The position numbers and the translations under genes were made by a program. DNA of 50,405 nucleotides from Trebouxia sp. TZW2008 (taxonomy: Eukaryota > Chlorophyta > Trebouxiophyceae > Trebouxiales > Trebouxiaceae), in contig BDIU01000482.1 in NCBI GenBank assembly GCA_002118135.1, forward strand, positions 1-50,405, written 5' to 3'. Of this stretch, positions 23,701 through 33,752 are shown one piece after another. Positions within the stretch are counted from its first letter, which is position 1. Every line of letters begins with the position of its first letter. Under the pieces are notes generated by a model. That model was given only the letters and a program-made list of their open reading frames with translations, did no database searches and had not been told where the DNA came from.

Positions 23701-24600
23701 CCAAGCAAGGATCCAAGGGCCATCTTGTACTGCCCTGCCCTGACAGCTGCGATTGATGCAGAAATGTCTGGCGCTCCATTGCCCAAGGCCAGGAATGTGA
23801 CTGCAATCATACATTACAAGTGAGCGACGCGTCAGCGTTCCATACATGTGCTGTGAGCTTGCAATGCTGATGAGTGCGCATTTTGCAGAACGGTCGTGTC
23901 AACCATGTACAGCAAACTCTCTTTGTGAGGACACTTGATGTAAAGACAATCTTGATGTAAAGACAAAGCCATTAGTAGCCAATTACTGGAATCTGAGTTC
24001 AGTAAGCCCTCTGAGTAAGGACATTTCAATGTAAGGACAACTTTCTTGGTAATTCAAGCAGTCTTAGAATCAGAGTTTAATGTACCTCCAGCAAGTCTTG
24101 GAGGGAGCCCGAGCTCTTGAGACAGCTGTGTCAAGATAGGACTCAAGAAGTTTTCAGCAGTACTGCCAAGCACTCGAAACAGCAAGAGTAGCAAGAAAAC
24201 ACAGGCTATTTGAAGCAGGCTGCTGACAACATAGCCGGCTGGCTTGGCGTGGCAGTAGTATAACTTGACGTAGTCAATCAAAGCATCTGCAGTCCACCAG
24301 GGCTACTCGACAGCTGCTCACAAGGTATGTCTGAAACACAGACTCAGCGCAGGACTGACCCGAGGTACAGTGCTTTTTCACGAAATCGCACTGAGCTGCT
24401 GGTGTTCGATGTCTCACAGTTGCGCACTCTAAAGCCTGCATCGGGTCAGACAGATAAGACCCCACTTGTGATCTGTATCAGTAACATTGACTCAGCAGCT
24501 TGCACACCTTGGTCGTGTTCGCAACAGGGGGAGACACCCAAGCCAACACAGGAACGCTATGACTCAGCGCACATAGCAGCAGTATCAAGAGTTTACGCAT
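17783..24600 (-). CDS. Cation/calcium exchanger of the CCX / NCLX type
   Basis: Ten-or-more-helix antiporter exchanging Ca2+ (or another cation) against Na+, K+ or H+. Exons (minus): 24600-24508, 24435-24360, 24286-24086, 23800-23702, 22985-22840, 21990-21902, 20703-20555, 20043-19795, 19290-18989, 18652-17783; 757 residues, all phases close. A signal peptide (MRKLLILLLCALSHSVPVLA) precedes the NCLX-type CDFVKKHC / DYVKLYYC cysteine module. The first alpha repeat is VTFLALGNGAPD (residues 124-135) and the second GVTVLAWGNSIGDM (about 633-646), both typical of CCX/NCLX. A long Ser/Pro-rich cytosolic loop (about 285-475) separates the halves and is encoded by duplicated exons. Subcellular site (mitochondrion, ER or vacuole) is unresolved. 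An upstream in-frame ATG at 24666 would add 22 residues. Exon 9 can extend to a second in-frame donor at 18845, adding 48 residues. Confidence 0.9.
18660..18988 (-). repeat. Duplicated 3' end of CCX exon 9 plus short CAGCCCTG repeats
   Basis: The last 100 or so bases of exon 9 (about 18989-19090) recur at about 18845-18945 with about 80% identity. The copy is in the same open frame and ends in another CAG|GT donor at 18845. Downstream, short units of the form AACAGCCCTGTCCTGTRT repeat several times toward 18700. Either donor joins the last exon in phase 0. Confidence 0.8.
19281..19443 (-). repeat. Duplication of the CCX exon 9 acceptor region
   Basis: The true acceptor TTTGCTGCAG followed by AATATGTGCCACC (exon start 19290) has an upstream copy around 19395-19410. 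There the acceptor reads TTTGCTGCAA followed by AGTATGTGCCGCC. The AG is lost in the copy, which lies in intron 8. Confidence 0.8.
19795..20316 (-). repeat. Three tandem copies of CCX exon 8 (one active, two decayed)
   Basis: On the minus strand three copies start with TTGCAG|(C/T)TGCTGC at 20316, 20172 and 20043. The last (20043-19795) is the full exon. The first has an in-frame TAG at 20281-20279 and a later TGA. The middle one is open but truncated, with a possible donor GTTTAC at 20095. All begin in the phase required by exon 7, so the middle one could in principle be used. Confidence 0.85.
20925..21470 (-). repeat. Minisatellite of about 60-base units in CCX intron 6
   Basis: About seven units share GCTTGCAGCAGCTCGACAGCTGAA and CACGCAGCATGCATACATG-type blocks. 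The array is interrupted at 20975-21075 by an AT-rich block unlike anything else in the window. This array is not at an exon boundary. Confidence 0.8.
20975..21075. other. AT-rich insertion inside the intron 6 minisatellite
   Basis: About 100 bases that are far more AT-rich than their surroundings and interrupt the GCTTGCAGCAGCTC repeat. They may be a fragment of an inserted element, but no terminal repeats or target duplication could be defined. Confidence 0.4.
21545..21905 (-). repeat. Minisatellite carrying the CCX exon 6 splice donor
   Basis: About seven units of 50 bases share CCTGATGTGATGAGCAATGC and TGGCAGCTAGCATT on the plus strand. Read on the minus strand each unit contains CATCRCATCAGGT, which is the end of exon 6 plus its donor (CATCGCATCAG|GTAAC at 21902). 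The array fills the start of intron 6. Confidence 0.85.
22060..22150. repeat. (TGTGCAGTGC)n low-complexity tract
   Basis: Repeats of TGCTGTGCAGTGCAG in CCX intron 5. Open frames through it are an artefact of the repeat. Confidence 0.9.
22335..22440 (+). repeat. Dispersed repeat family 2, copy 3
   Basis: In CCX intron 5. It reads AAGACGCTCAGAACAAGCCT, then GGGCCACACACACATAGCAC and TGTGCTGGAATGTG, matching copies at 2350 and 3575. Confidence 0.7.
23035..23490. repeat. Inverted pair of dispersed repeat family 2 (copies 4 and 5)
   Basis: Copy 4 (minus orientation, about 23035-23120) and copy 5 (plus, about 23385-23490) face each other across about 270 bases in CCX intron 4. Copy 5 has GCTCAGAACAAGCCAGCTTG and CCCCACACACCTAGCA. 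Copy 4 has the reverse complement of the same blocks. The pair may be the ends of one larger non-autonomous element. Confidence 0.55.
23910..24082. mobile_element. Tc1/mariner-type MITE, copy A (degenerate right end)
   Basis: The left end CAGCAAACTCTCTTTGTGAG is preceded by TA. The interior has GTAAGGACA repeats as in the other copies. The right end is diverged (CAGAGTTTAATG) and followed by TA at 24083-24084. That TA forms part of the CCX exon 3 donor (G|GTACATT on the minus strand). Confidence 0.65.
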
Positions 24601-25343
24601 TGGACGCTTCGCATTTGCGTTCAGGATCGCGAGCCATACCGAGTGGGAACAGTTGGATGCATGCATGATCAGTCACAGCTACATCCTGACTCAATGACAC
24701 CATGTTGAGAAACCTTGGGACCTGACATCCAACCCAATTTATGGAGGGGTCTGCGATGATAAAGATGATGTCGTGTGAGTCAAAGGCTGCTGAATCTGTC
24801 TTGCTGGCCTACTTCACCAGTCTACACGTATATACAGTTGAACAGTGTAAGGTACAGCTCCTAAGACAGGCCTAACTTGCGGCTCACTTAGTTGCAAACA
24901 TAGAGCAACTGTATACATGCGTTCCTAAGCAGCTGCTGCTGCAGGAGTTTGTTCATCCAGCAAAACATCCAGCTGTATCTGTCTCACGCAGACGGCTTGA
25001 GAGTCAGAGGTCACTCGGGCATGAGAGTTTAACGCAGACAGCTTGCAAGCTAAAGACAAGCCGCAAAGCTTATACAAGGCTTGGGACAATAGTCATAGTA
25101 TGCACTTTCTTAAGGCCTGCACGACATGCCCGTCCTCTGCATCTGCCAAAGTAAGCAGTAACTTCTCGTTGTGACGACTGCTGTCGTTTGCAAGAAAGCA
25201 CTGATTTGCGTTACAATGAATTGTCTGTACTCACAAGGTGCTACTGCAGTCAGAATGCAGTGCTTGAATACCAGTTGCGTTGTCCTTACATTGAGAACGT
25301 CCTTACATTGAGAGAGACGTGACAAAGAGAAGTGGCTGTGCTG
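24601..25343. other. Spacer between CCX 5' end and PfkB-like gene 3' end
   Basis: Both flanking genes run on the minus strand. The spacer holds the CCX promoter/5' UTR (from about 24601) and the PfkB-like 3' UTR, which includes MITE copy B. Nothing else was recognised at 24700-25150. Confidence 0.5.
25156..25338. mobile_element. Tc1/mariner-type MITE, copy B
   Basis: Ends are CAGTAACTTCTCGTTG and AAGAGAAGTGGCTG, imperfect inverted repeats of the family consensus. The right end stops five bases before the PfkB-like stop codon. On the minus strand the element places TGTAA motifs (plus ttaca near 25212, 25284 and 25304) 35-130 bases after that stop. Confidence 0.75.
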
Positions 25344-28300
25344 CTATGTGTGCTCAGCCAGCAGCTTGGCAATGCCGTGTCTCATTCTCTGCCACTGTGC
25401 AGGCGAAAGTTCAGCTCCAGCTGTGGCCACTGCCTCGCTACCGAGCAGACACCCACAAGCAGCACAACCCTGCATGAGTAGAGGCAATTTGTTGTTCATG
25501 CCAGAAGCAGCAATTGATTTGCTCAACATCAGAGCACCTTTCAACTGTAAATCTGCAAATGACAGCTCAAACAGATGTGGCCACGAACTCACTGCCCAAC
25601 AGACACCCACAAGCAGCACAAGCCTGCATGTGTCTTCTGAAACGCAAAGTCAATGTCAACATGTCACACCAATCAAATTGTTTGGTAATCATCAAAGCAC
25701 CTGTCGACTGTAGACCTGCACATACGACTGTAGACCTGCATTTCTAAGCAAGCAAGACTCAAGCAGATGTGCTGCAATGCACATTGCAGTGCTGGCGTCA
25801 ATCTCTTCTCTGTCCAGATTGTTCTGTTTAGCCTGTCTCCAATCTAAGTCAAAGGTAAACATGGGATCAGGCCAGGAGGCATGTATACAAATCCCTCAAA
25901 TAGCCTCAACCACCCCAAGTCATGGAGTTCCATATGACGCAGGAGACTTCACTCAGGTAAAAGCAGTTGAGTGCCAAACATTACATGCTTTAGCTGACTC
26001 AGTGCGTTGTGAGGGTTTTTTTGTGCTCGGGCAAACTGACTGTGGGCAAATTTGTTTGGAGGCACTTCACTCTGTATGCAAATAACGAGGTGCTAGAGCC
26101 CTCACTGGAAAGCATGGCATTGTTGTTGAGTCTTGCTGCAAAGCATGTAAATGTGAAGAAACCTCATTGGATCGCATGCAAGTGATTATGAGCCTTACTA
26201 GAAAAACACGTAAACGAAGGTTGTACCTGCAGGGTGGAGCCTCTGAGGTAGGCATGCAGGAAGCCTGCAGTCCCTGCCCCCACCGTGTCTACCATGCCTA
26301 CCTGTGGCACGCTGCAGGGCAACTGCTTCTGTGTGCACCTAGCCAGGTGACACAGCCTTACTAGAACGCATGCAGTTGTTGATCAAGGTCAATGGAAAGG
26401 ATGTCAAAAGCAACTGTACCTGCAGGCTGGAGCCTCTGAGGTATGCATGCAGGAAGCCTGCAGCAAAGCAGTCCCCTGCCCCTACTGTGTCCACTATGTC
26501 TACCTGTGGCGGGCTGCAGGTCAACTCTTCACCAGCTGAACTGCGTACCAAGCAGGGCTGACTGCCCCTGCTCACTGCGCACACCTGCTCATAGTACACA
26601 GCCTGAGTAATGTCATCAACCCTCATGATTTCATTAGCTTGCCCCGTCACAGTTGTGAGTGACTAGTGTTTCTACTGATGAGTTTGTTTGATCAGCTAGT
26701 GTGGACATTGATGCACTGCCTTTACTCATTGTGTTGACTACAGGAGCCAGTACACATCAATCACCAAAGCAGTCGAGCTGTGTGGCACCATTGTCATGCA
26801 TGCTGCAACAGCAGGCAGCACACGCATGTCCTGTGCTGCTTGAGCTGATGCATTGCACCGTACGTGTGGTCTTGTACAGGGTAAGTGTTTTTTGGTGACG
26901 CATTACAGATATTACCTTGCAGTGCTGCAGTAAGAATGCTTGGGTGGCTTGTATGCTGTCTGAATCATCCTTGCCTTTGACACCTGCCAGCTACAATGAC
27001 ACAGTCAGTAAGGATGTGCGATAGCAGACATGCGAATAGTACAGCTTTTGGACATCATCAACAGCAACAGTCGCTCCTTATCAAACAGGTTGAAAGCAAA
27101 GCACTAACGCCAATTTTAATTTTTTGTTCTGACTATGAACCATGCTAGAATCAAAACGACATTTGCTCATGCTCATTAGACACCATAATTGCAACACACT
27201 TTGCACTCATGAGCAATTGTCCAACCCCATGTCTGATCTGCAAATCTATGGTTGTCTGAACTCAGTATGTACAATGCATATAATCCTTGCACCCAACAGG
27301 TGTAGTGTATGCAATCCTTGCACCAAACATGTATGCGCATGTGATCCTTGAACCAATCATGTACAGTGCATGTGAAGCTTGCACACAGCATGGTTGATGC
27401 ATGTGATCCTTGTATGCACTCCAAAATTGACACGTGATTCTTGCACCCAACATGTATGCTACATGATGCAGGCACAACAGGGAGATTTACCTGTGCCACT
27501 GTCAGAGCTTCTGCTTCATTACACAGCAGCAGGTCCACCAGGCCTTCTTTCAGTATGCTCAGCAAAGTCTGCCAGCAATTCTGTACCACCTCAAAACTTG
27601 CTGTGTCTAGACATACCTGCATCATGTGCCTGTGAGTCACAGAGCATATACTTGAACATCATCAAGATAACACCAAACTAAGCTGTGCCACTGCGGGAGC
27701 TTCAGCTTCATTACACAGCAGCAGGTCCACCAGGCCATCTTTCAGTATGCTCTGCGAAGTCTGCCAGCACTTCTGTACCACCTTGAAACTAGCCATGTCT
27801 AGACATACCAGCATCATCAGCCTGTGCATAAAGAGCATACAACAGACATCATTAAGGTACCAGCTCAAAGCTAGCTGTGTCTAGACATACCTGCATCATA
27901 AGCCTGTAGGTCAAATAGCACATGATGTGAACATCATGAACCGAAGTAGCTGCTTTGATTGACCAAGTCTGCAAGAGCTCGATCACACTCTGCGTTTCAG
28001 TCTTGGTAACATCAAAGTTGTGGAAATTTCTCGCATTGTGGCAGCTTGTACGCCTTCCAGTGTGCACATGGTGTGCATGACAAAACAAGCCAGCAGCAAT
28101 CACCATAGACTTTACATATGACGTGATTGGGGTTTTGACCATGATGTGTTATGGCCTGTTGCCAAGCGATGCAGTTACACATACAGTATGATAGTCACAA
28201 CAGACACTTGATTGCTCCTGAGCGTACCCAGCTGCGCTCCTTGAGCCTGCCTAGCATGCACTCTGACGGATTTCGATGAGAGTCACAGTAACCTCTCAAT

Positions 28301-29417
28301 ACAACATCTGCATTGGTGACAACAAGGGTGTCCTTACATCGTATTGTCCTTACTCAGAAGTGCCGCTGTAGTCAGAATGCAGTGCTTGGCTCCCAGATGC
28401 ATTGTCCTTACATCAAGAATGTGCTTATATCGAGTGTCCTCATATGAGAGATTACTGTACACTGCTCACCTCTGCTCCAGCAGCCTTTGCAGCTTGCATA
28501 GCACCCCGAGTCAGCTCAGGCTTGAACAGGCAATACCCTTCACAGTGAAGCAGCCTGCAATTGGTTGTCCAGCCATCTGGAAGCTGCTCAGCGCTCTCAA
28601 GCTCAGAAGCAGCACCGAGGTGAGTTCGCATTGTGCGCTCGCCGTCTGGAGTCAGTAAGCACAGACATGTGGCTGTTGCTTTGCCGCTAGAGCTTTGCAG
28701 AAGTAGTGGATCCACGTGCTGCTTCTTGAAATGGTCATAGAACTGCCTGCAGAACTGTACATGCTGTTTTGCAGCCATGGGAATAAAAAGAACTTTGCGC
28801 TGCTGACAGTGCTGATGAAAGTTGGCAGGATCGATGGAGCTGCAAAGTACTGGTGGACAGGCATCACTTTGCGCAGTTGTGTTGTGCTGTTGAGTTTTCG
28901 AGTGAAAGCTGTTGAGAAGACCAACAAAGCTCCATTGAAACAGCAGACAGGCGTTACCTTCCTGCATCATCGAGTCCAACCATACCCATGAACCTGGCTG
29001 ACCTTTGCTGCAGAGCTAAGTTGCCCAGCCCCTTGAGCACGTTGGCGGCACTCCCACCGTGCACACTGCAGGCGGGGAGACATAATCAAGCTGAACGGTC
29101 GCATGAGCAAGAACTGAGATGCGCATTTGAAGTGACACTTACTTGGCGCGTGGATCGTCGTCGTCAACTCGCTCTAACAAGCTATCCATGTCACACTGTC
29201 TTAGAGACGTCGATCCACCGCGTTGCAGACCGAGCTGATCAAAATTGCCAGCGCTGACTCGTACCAGTACGTCCACAATGGGGTCACCAAGACCCACAAT
29301 GGAAGTATTTGCCGCGCTGTTCGTCATAGTTCGTTGATCACAGCCGAGCAGCTTTCGATCTCGAGTTTTCAGCGAAGCACCCAGGCTGGTCAGGCCGATA
29401 TGCAGAGTGCTCTGCAT
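25344..29417 (-). CDS. PfkB-family carbohydrate/adenosine-kinase-like protein
   Basis: Ribokinase-fold phosphotransferase, closest in style to plant adenosine-kinase-like proteins. Exons (minus): 29417 (or 29327)-29143, 29065-28958, 28746-28470, 27616-27491, 26990-26916, 26584-26420, 25469-25344; 353 residues from ATG 29327 or 383 from ATG 29417, where 30 extra residues could be a transit peptide. Phases close throughout. Motifs: GLGDPIVD near the N terminus, HGGSAANVLKGLGNLAL (PfkB signature 1 region, about 64-80), GMVGLDDAG, CLDTASFEVV, LLLCNEAEA, and DTVGAGDCFAAGF (signature 2) with catalytic-base Asp295. The exact substrate is not readable. Exons 4, 6 and 7 have decayed tandem copies in neighbouring introns. 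A MITE abuts the 3' end. Confidence 0.9.
25567..25623 (-). repeat. Duplicate of the PfkB-like last exon start, ending in a stop
   Basis: The copy has an intact acceptor (CATGCAG|GCTTGTGCTGC) and encodes ACAACGCLLGSEFVATSV before TGA at 25569-25567. The true last exon begins GCAACGCLLGSEAVATAG. It is in the right phase to be joined to exon 6, which would give a shortened C terminus. Confidence 0.8.
26224..26340 (-). repeat. Decayed copy of PfkB-like exon 6
   Basis: Aligns with 26417-26530. The donor CTGCAG|GTACAA is kept. An in-frame 9-base deletion changes GAGDCFAAG to GAGTAAG-like sequence (reads VDTVGAGTAGFLHAYLRG), so the catalytic Asp is absent. Confidence 0.85.
27255..27465 (+). repeat. 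Minisatellite, about 34-base unit
   Basis: Six or so units of CATGTGATCCTTGCACCCAA with ACATGTATGC follow each other in PfkB-like intron 4. They start just downstream of the exon 4 donor on the minus strand. Confidence 0.75.
27681..27890 (-). repeat. Two decayed copies of PfkB-like exon 4
   Basis: Copy 27808-27681 is full length and open. Its acceptor reads GATGCTG instead of GATGCAG and its donor CACAGCTTAG instead of CACAGGTAAA, so both splice sites are lost. Copy 27890-27861 keeps the acceptor but is only 30 bases long. The active exon is 27616-27491. Confidence 0.88.
28286..28457. mobile_element. Tc1/mariner-type MITE, copy E
   Basis: Ends are CAGTAACCTCTC and GAGAGATTACTG, an inverted repeat. 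TA follows the right end, and the left-flanking dinucleotide is CA. Internal GTCCTTACAT repeats match the other copies. It lies 11 bases inside PfkB-like intron 3, close to its donor. Confidence 0.85.
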
Positions 29418-29582
29418 GAGCGCACGGGGGCTGGAATGTGAGAGGCCATGCAGGCCCGTGCCGCTTCGAGCGCTGTCTGGCCGTCAAATCTGGCGTCTTG
29501 GAGTTCTCAACCGACTAACAGGGTAATCTGAATAATGCTGCTGCTATAGCTAGGCAGAGCTAGCAAAGCGCAATGCACTCGT

Positions 29583-30800
29583 CTCAGCGTCTCAAATTCG
29601 CATGATGCTTCGTAGTACTTGAGCTATGTCGCTCACGCATGCTGCTGATCGGTCCTTAACTCGATGCAGGGCAGGCTGCAGCTTTGGCAAAAGATCACCA
29701 CAGCTGGTGTTGCTTGTCTTTGGCAGCGCACATGGACAGCATCTACAATCGCGGCTGACGAGCCTAATCTGCATCGTTCTGCCACAGCTTGCAATACAGT
29801 GATCAATGTGCTGCTGTTCTTTGCCTGGCAAAAGAGCCTGCACTGCACAGATCAGTACAAGAAGATTAGTGCCTCTTCCAAATTCACTGGCAAGCCTTCT
29901 CGCAACGCCTGATTGGTCTCACAGGATCCCTGGTATGCTTTGCGCTGTTCTGGCAAGTGAGCCCTGATACAAGCAAGCCATCATGACTGAACACGCTGAC
30001 GACAATCACGTATCATATGACCTGTGCCCCTGGTTTGCTTGTGAATGATCAGTGCCATCATGGGTATCAAACCAGTGTTGCTGAGTGATGATCAGCTGCC
30101 AAGTCGTACCTGGTGCTTGTCATTGTCTGGGCTCTGTTCTAACAAATGAGCCCTCAGCTCAAAGTCACATGCTCAACTGAGATTGTGCGGAGCTGCCAAT
30201 CAGTCCATCAGGTAGGAGCCAACGCTTCCTGTCTGTCTACATGCAACCTTCTTGGAATAGCGCTCAAGCTCTGCTGTGCAAGCATCTCAGCATGTTGCAT
30301 CGTCAGCCTATATTTTGGGCATTCAGGATGCAGCCGCTTGCTGCTGCAGCTCATGTATAGTTTATGCACATGCCCCAGCAGCAACATGCCTCAGGCACAA
30401 CTCAGACAGAAGCCATAGCAGCAAAATGAATCAGGCACATCTTGGACAAATGAAACAGCAGCGATATGCGTCAGGCACAACTTGAACAACAACAGCTTAA
30501 ACATGGTCAGGCACAACTTGGACAGAAGCAACAGCAGCAAAATGAGTCAGGCACAACTTGGCCAGCAGCACAGCTTCAGAGAGCTGCAGTGCTTACTAGA
30601 AGGTTGCCAATGGCCAACTATGGAGCAGATTCTCAGCAGTCTAATGCACAGCTGGAAAAGCTGAACAGAGGTCTTCTGCAGAGCAAAAGTCAGCATCAGC
30701 TTGCTTGAATGTTTTGTGACATTCCTGCTGGTGAATGACTGCTCACCGCTGGTGCTTGTCACATCTGCTTTGTGTGTCTTCATTCGCCGTAGTAGGTGCT
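29583..30800 (-). pseudogene. Decayed duplicate of the 3' exons of CCDC40
   Basis: On the minus strand 29870-29583 aligns with the terminal CCDC40 exon (33992-33753). It keeps a LQPALxRxxxRSAAxVS stretch and, in another frame, an SSAAIVDAVHVRCQ stretch matching SPAVVDAELRAA, so at least one frameshift is present. At about 30320-30365 a copy of exon 15 reads ELQQQAAAS then stop. At about 30110-30135 a copy of its 3' end (NDKHQ plus donor GTACGA) remains. It is separated from CCDC40 by the secreted-protein gene. No upstream coding part was found. Confidence 0.7.
30382..30580 (+). repeat. Gln-codon-rich tandem repeat, about 36-base unit
   Basis: Five or so units of TCAGGCACAACTTGGACAGA with AGCAACAGCAGCAAAATGAG. 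The array lies inside the decayed CCDC40 copy region. Frames through it carry stops, so it is not called coding. Confidence 0.8.
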
Positions 30801-31347
30801 GGTGCGTGGACAGAATATGTATGAGCAATGGGTCAGCATTCCAAACAATGATATTGACAGGCAGCCTATGTATAGGTACATGTGTACAGACTGTACAGAC
30901 TTGCACTTGCCATAGCAGTCTTCAGTCTATGGAGCTGCGCCAAATGATAATATGGCTGCACAGTAGGTGCCTCAGTCAACAACAGTAGTAGCTGCAGAAT
31001 CCTGGGTTGCCTCTTTGAACAGAGGCTCAGCATATTAAACGTCCCTTTCCTTTTCTTGCCAAATGTGTCACGCAGGTGCTGTCAGTCTGAGAGTGTCTCC
31101 TCTGAGCGCTGCTCACATGTACATCATGCATGGCATGCACCATCCTGTCTTGTGCGGCCTCAGACAGCTGCCTACATAAACGTTCTGAAAATCTGTGCAG
31201 CATGAGAGTCCTAGCAGTTGCCCTTGTAAGCCCTTGGCTTGGAGTGTTGTTGCCAACCCTACCTAGGGTCAAGTTGACGTTATCCCTGTACGGAAGGCAA
31301 GTGCCGTACATATCGCGGTCAACACGTGGACGGCGTGGACACCATGT

Positions 31348-31422
31348 GGGGGGGGGGGGGGGGGGGGAAAGGAGNNGGGGGGGGGGGGCGGGGGGGGGGG
31401 GGGGGGGGGGCGGGGGCAAGGA
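31348..31422. other. G homopolymer tract with two undetermined bases
   Basis: Long runs of G interrupted by NN at 31375-31376. This is a sequencing or assembly weak point about 125 bases upstream of the secreted-protein ATG. Poly-Pro and poly-Gly open frames here are artefacts. Confidence 0.9.
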
Positions 31423-31545
31423 ATGCCGCCACAGGCCAAATTCAAATATCCTGTGACGGAACCGCGCAGCAAACCACATCGCGTAGACGAGCAGCAAGGA
31501 GCAGACTTAGATTGCAGCGACAACAGCTCCACCGAAATTGTGAAA

Positions 31546-33038
31546 ATGAAGCTTCAATGTGTGTTCTTGATCTGTCTGTCAGCGGCGGTTCGAACTGGGG
31601 CAGACACAACAGTTTCAGTTCGTGAGTTTCTTGATAAGATCTTGTCAGACTGCGCCCGCAACGCTTACTGCGACATTGCATGCGCTTACACCTTTGTGAC
31701 ATTTGGCGACGCCACTTTTTCATAACAGTGAAGGTGTATATTTGACGACTTGCTTGCTTGCAGCGGTGAACGGCCATGCGGTACCTGTGACCGACGTCGA
31801 TGGCTTTGACAGTGCGCCGACCACACGCGGAGGTATGTCGTTCGGCGCAGTGTCTGCTGCTGGTTGTTCGTTTGCTCGCACTGCTAACCCGCAAGCTGCC
31901 TGCGAGCCCGCAGCTCATTTGCCGCTTCCCTGGGAGTTACAGATCTTAAGCTTAACCGCTAACGCTTGAAGCTTGTCTACGAACGCTGCGCAGATGACAT
32001 CACTGTCTCCAAGCCTGATCAAACTTTTTCACAAGCCGGTGACGGTATTGATTTCGCAGTCGGAGTTCAAGACGGCAAACCGGTGCGACTCGCAACTTGT
32101 GACTTGTACCTGCTACATATCCAGTCATGGCTGGCACTTGCAGCTGACGCCCTTGCTGCTAGGGCGCCCTTGCTGCCTCCTCAAATGCTTGTGGTGTTGC
32201 CAATCCCGATTGCAGGCTTTCAGCACCCGCATTGCCAAGCAGCGGTCGCATCTCTGCAGCTTGCATGTGCCTGCATGCTGTCCGCCTAGCTTGCTGCGAG
32301 TGCATTGGCGATGACGAGATTGCCAGGGTGTCACTTGCTTTGTTTCAGGTCGTAGACCCTTCGGTTGATGTGCCAACTGTGGAGAACTCTGTGTCTGAGG
32401 CTGCTGGCAGAAGACTCTTGACTCAAAAAGCCAGCAAGGGCAGAAAGTTGTTGGCTGGACTAGAGCTGTCCGGTGAAGGAGTGTCTGCAGGCAATGATGT
32501 TATTGGGGAAGATGCAAATGCATATGGGAAAGGAAACTCTGGAGAGCCTCTGCCCAATCTGTCAGACACACACATTCAGGTCAGTCCAACACCGTGCACG
32601 TGAACGTGTTGCTGCAGCTGGCTGCATGTCTGCAAAATGACTGTCTTAGCAGAATGCTCCATTTGTAACACAGACAAGGCAACTGAAAGACTGTCACCAT
32701 GCTTTATGACCTCACTGGGCTGGGTCATAAAGCCTTATGATAAAGGAAGGCCTAATGCTTTGCCACTGCTGCATGTGAATTTAAAAATGTGAAGATGAGT
32801 ACTTGTTGCAACGCATTTCATGCTGTTTAGCAACTTGAAACCTTAAATTCAAGATCAACATTGCACATATGCCTCTTGCGTTACGTTTGTGTTGTATGTG
32901 CAGCCTCACGGAGTTGACTCAACGACCACTGTGGCTGGTGAGGACACTTCAGGCGGCGCAGGTTTCAATCCTGACTGTGTTGGTGAAATTGAGGGGTACA
33001 ATGAAGGGAAAGCATGCACATATGCAAATGGCAAGTGA
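31546..33038 (+). CDS. Small secreted protein of unknown function
   Basis: Exons: 31546-31621, 31764-31832, 31994-32082, 32349-32579, 32904-33038; 199 residues, phases close. It starts with a clear signal peptide (MKLQCVFLICLSAAVRTGA). The mature part is acidic and Gly/Asp/Val-rich, with a basic patch RRLLTQKASKGRKLL near the middle that could be a processing site. It ends in a short cysteine pair (CVGEIEGYNEGKAC). No family was recognised. It may be an extracellular matrix or lineage-specific secreted protein, but that is a guess. It lies between CCDC40 and the decayed copy of the CCDC40 3' end, on the opposite strand, which suggests that it arrived with, or was spanned by, a local rearrangement. 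Confidence 0.65.
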
Positions 33039-33752
33039 GGCATGAACAGCGCCTGTTTGACACTGCAAAGCCCAAAAGCGAAGCAGGACATTGGTCCTGC
33101 AAATGTGCACGCCTGTCATGCAGCTCCAATTTTGCCAATTCATCCAAGAAAGTATTCAGAATTCAGAAGGAGTGAGCTTTTCATCTCATCAAGACAGTTT
33201 GAACTTTGGGGTCAGAAGCTCCACAACAGCAATTTACTGTGTCGGTCAGTACAGGCATCTATGTATGCGTATTATTTCGGCAGGCCGGTGTTGCACATCA
33301 GCTTTTGCAGCATGAAGAAGCTGGCAAATTTGGTTATACTGAGCAGCACTGGCAGTCGCCTACCAGCTTGACATGTTCTGTACATTTCGTTGATGGCATT
33401 TGATACAAATTTTGTTGAAGCTATGTACAGAAATGTTCATTGAAGACACTCAACAGGATCAGCAGTTCGAAACGCCAATGCATTCTGAAGTCAGACAAGC
33501 ACAGTTTGCAGCTGTCACACTTGCTTTTATCTCCAGCTTGTACATAGAGAGGTGTAGTTGCCGCATGTAGACTGCGAGCAGTACTAGCAGTGGAACAATC
33601 TGTACACCCATTGTGTAAATCCCGTTTTATTGATCTTATTGTGCATAGCACGACGCTGGCAATCAGATGCACAGGCATATAGCACAGGACAGAGTCGCCT
33701 ATCTGTTGTCTATTTGCGTGCACAACACAGTCTACTTGCTGAATGTTGGCAG
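33039..33752. other. Convergent 3' spacer between secreted-protein gene and CCDC40
   Basis: No gene, repeat or RNA was recognised. A TGTAA at about 33613 (plus) could be a poly(A) signal, but it is 575 bases past the stop. Confidence 0.4.

Noticed and set aside
31027..31625. Poly-Pro / poly-Gly open frames
   Set aside because: Produced by the G homopolymer tract with undetermined bases; no conserved flanks.
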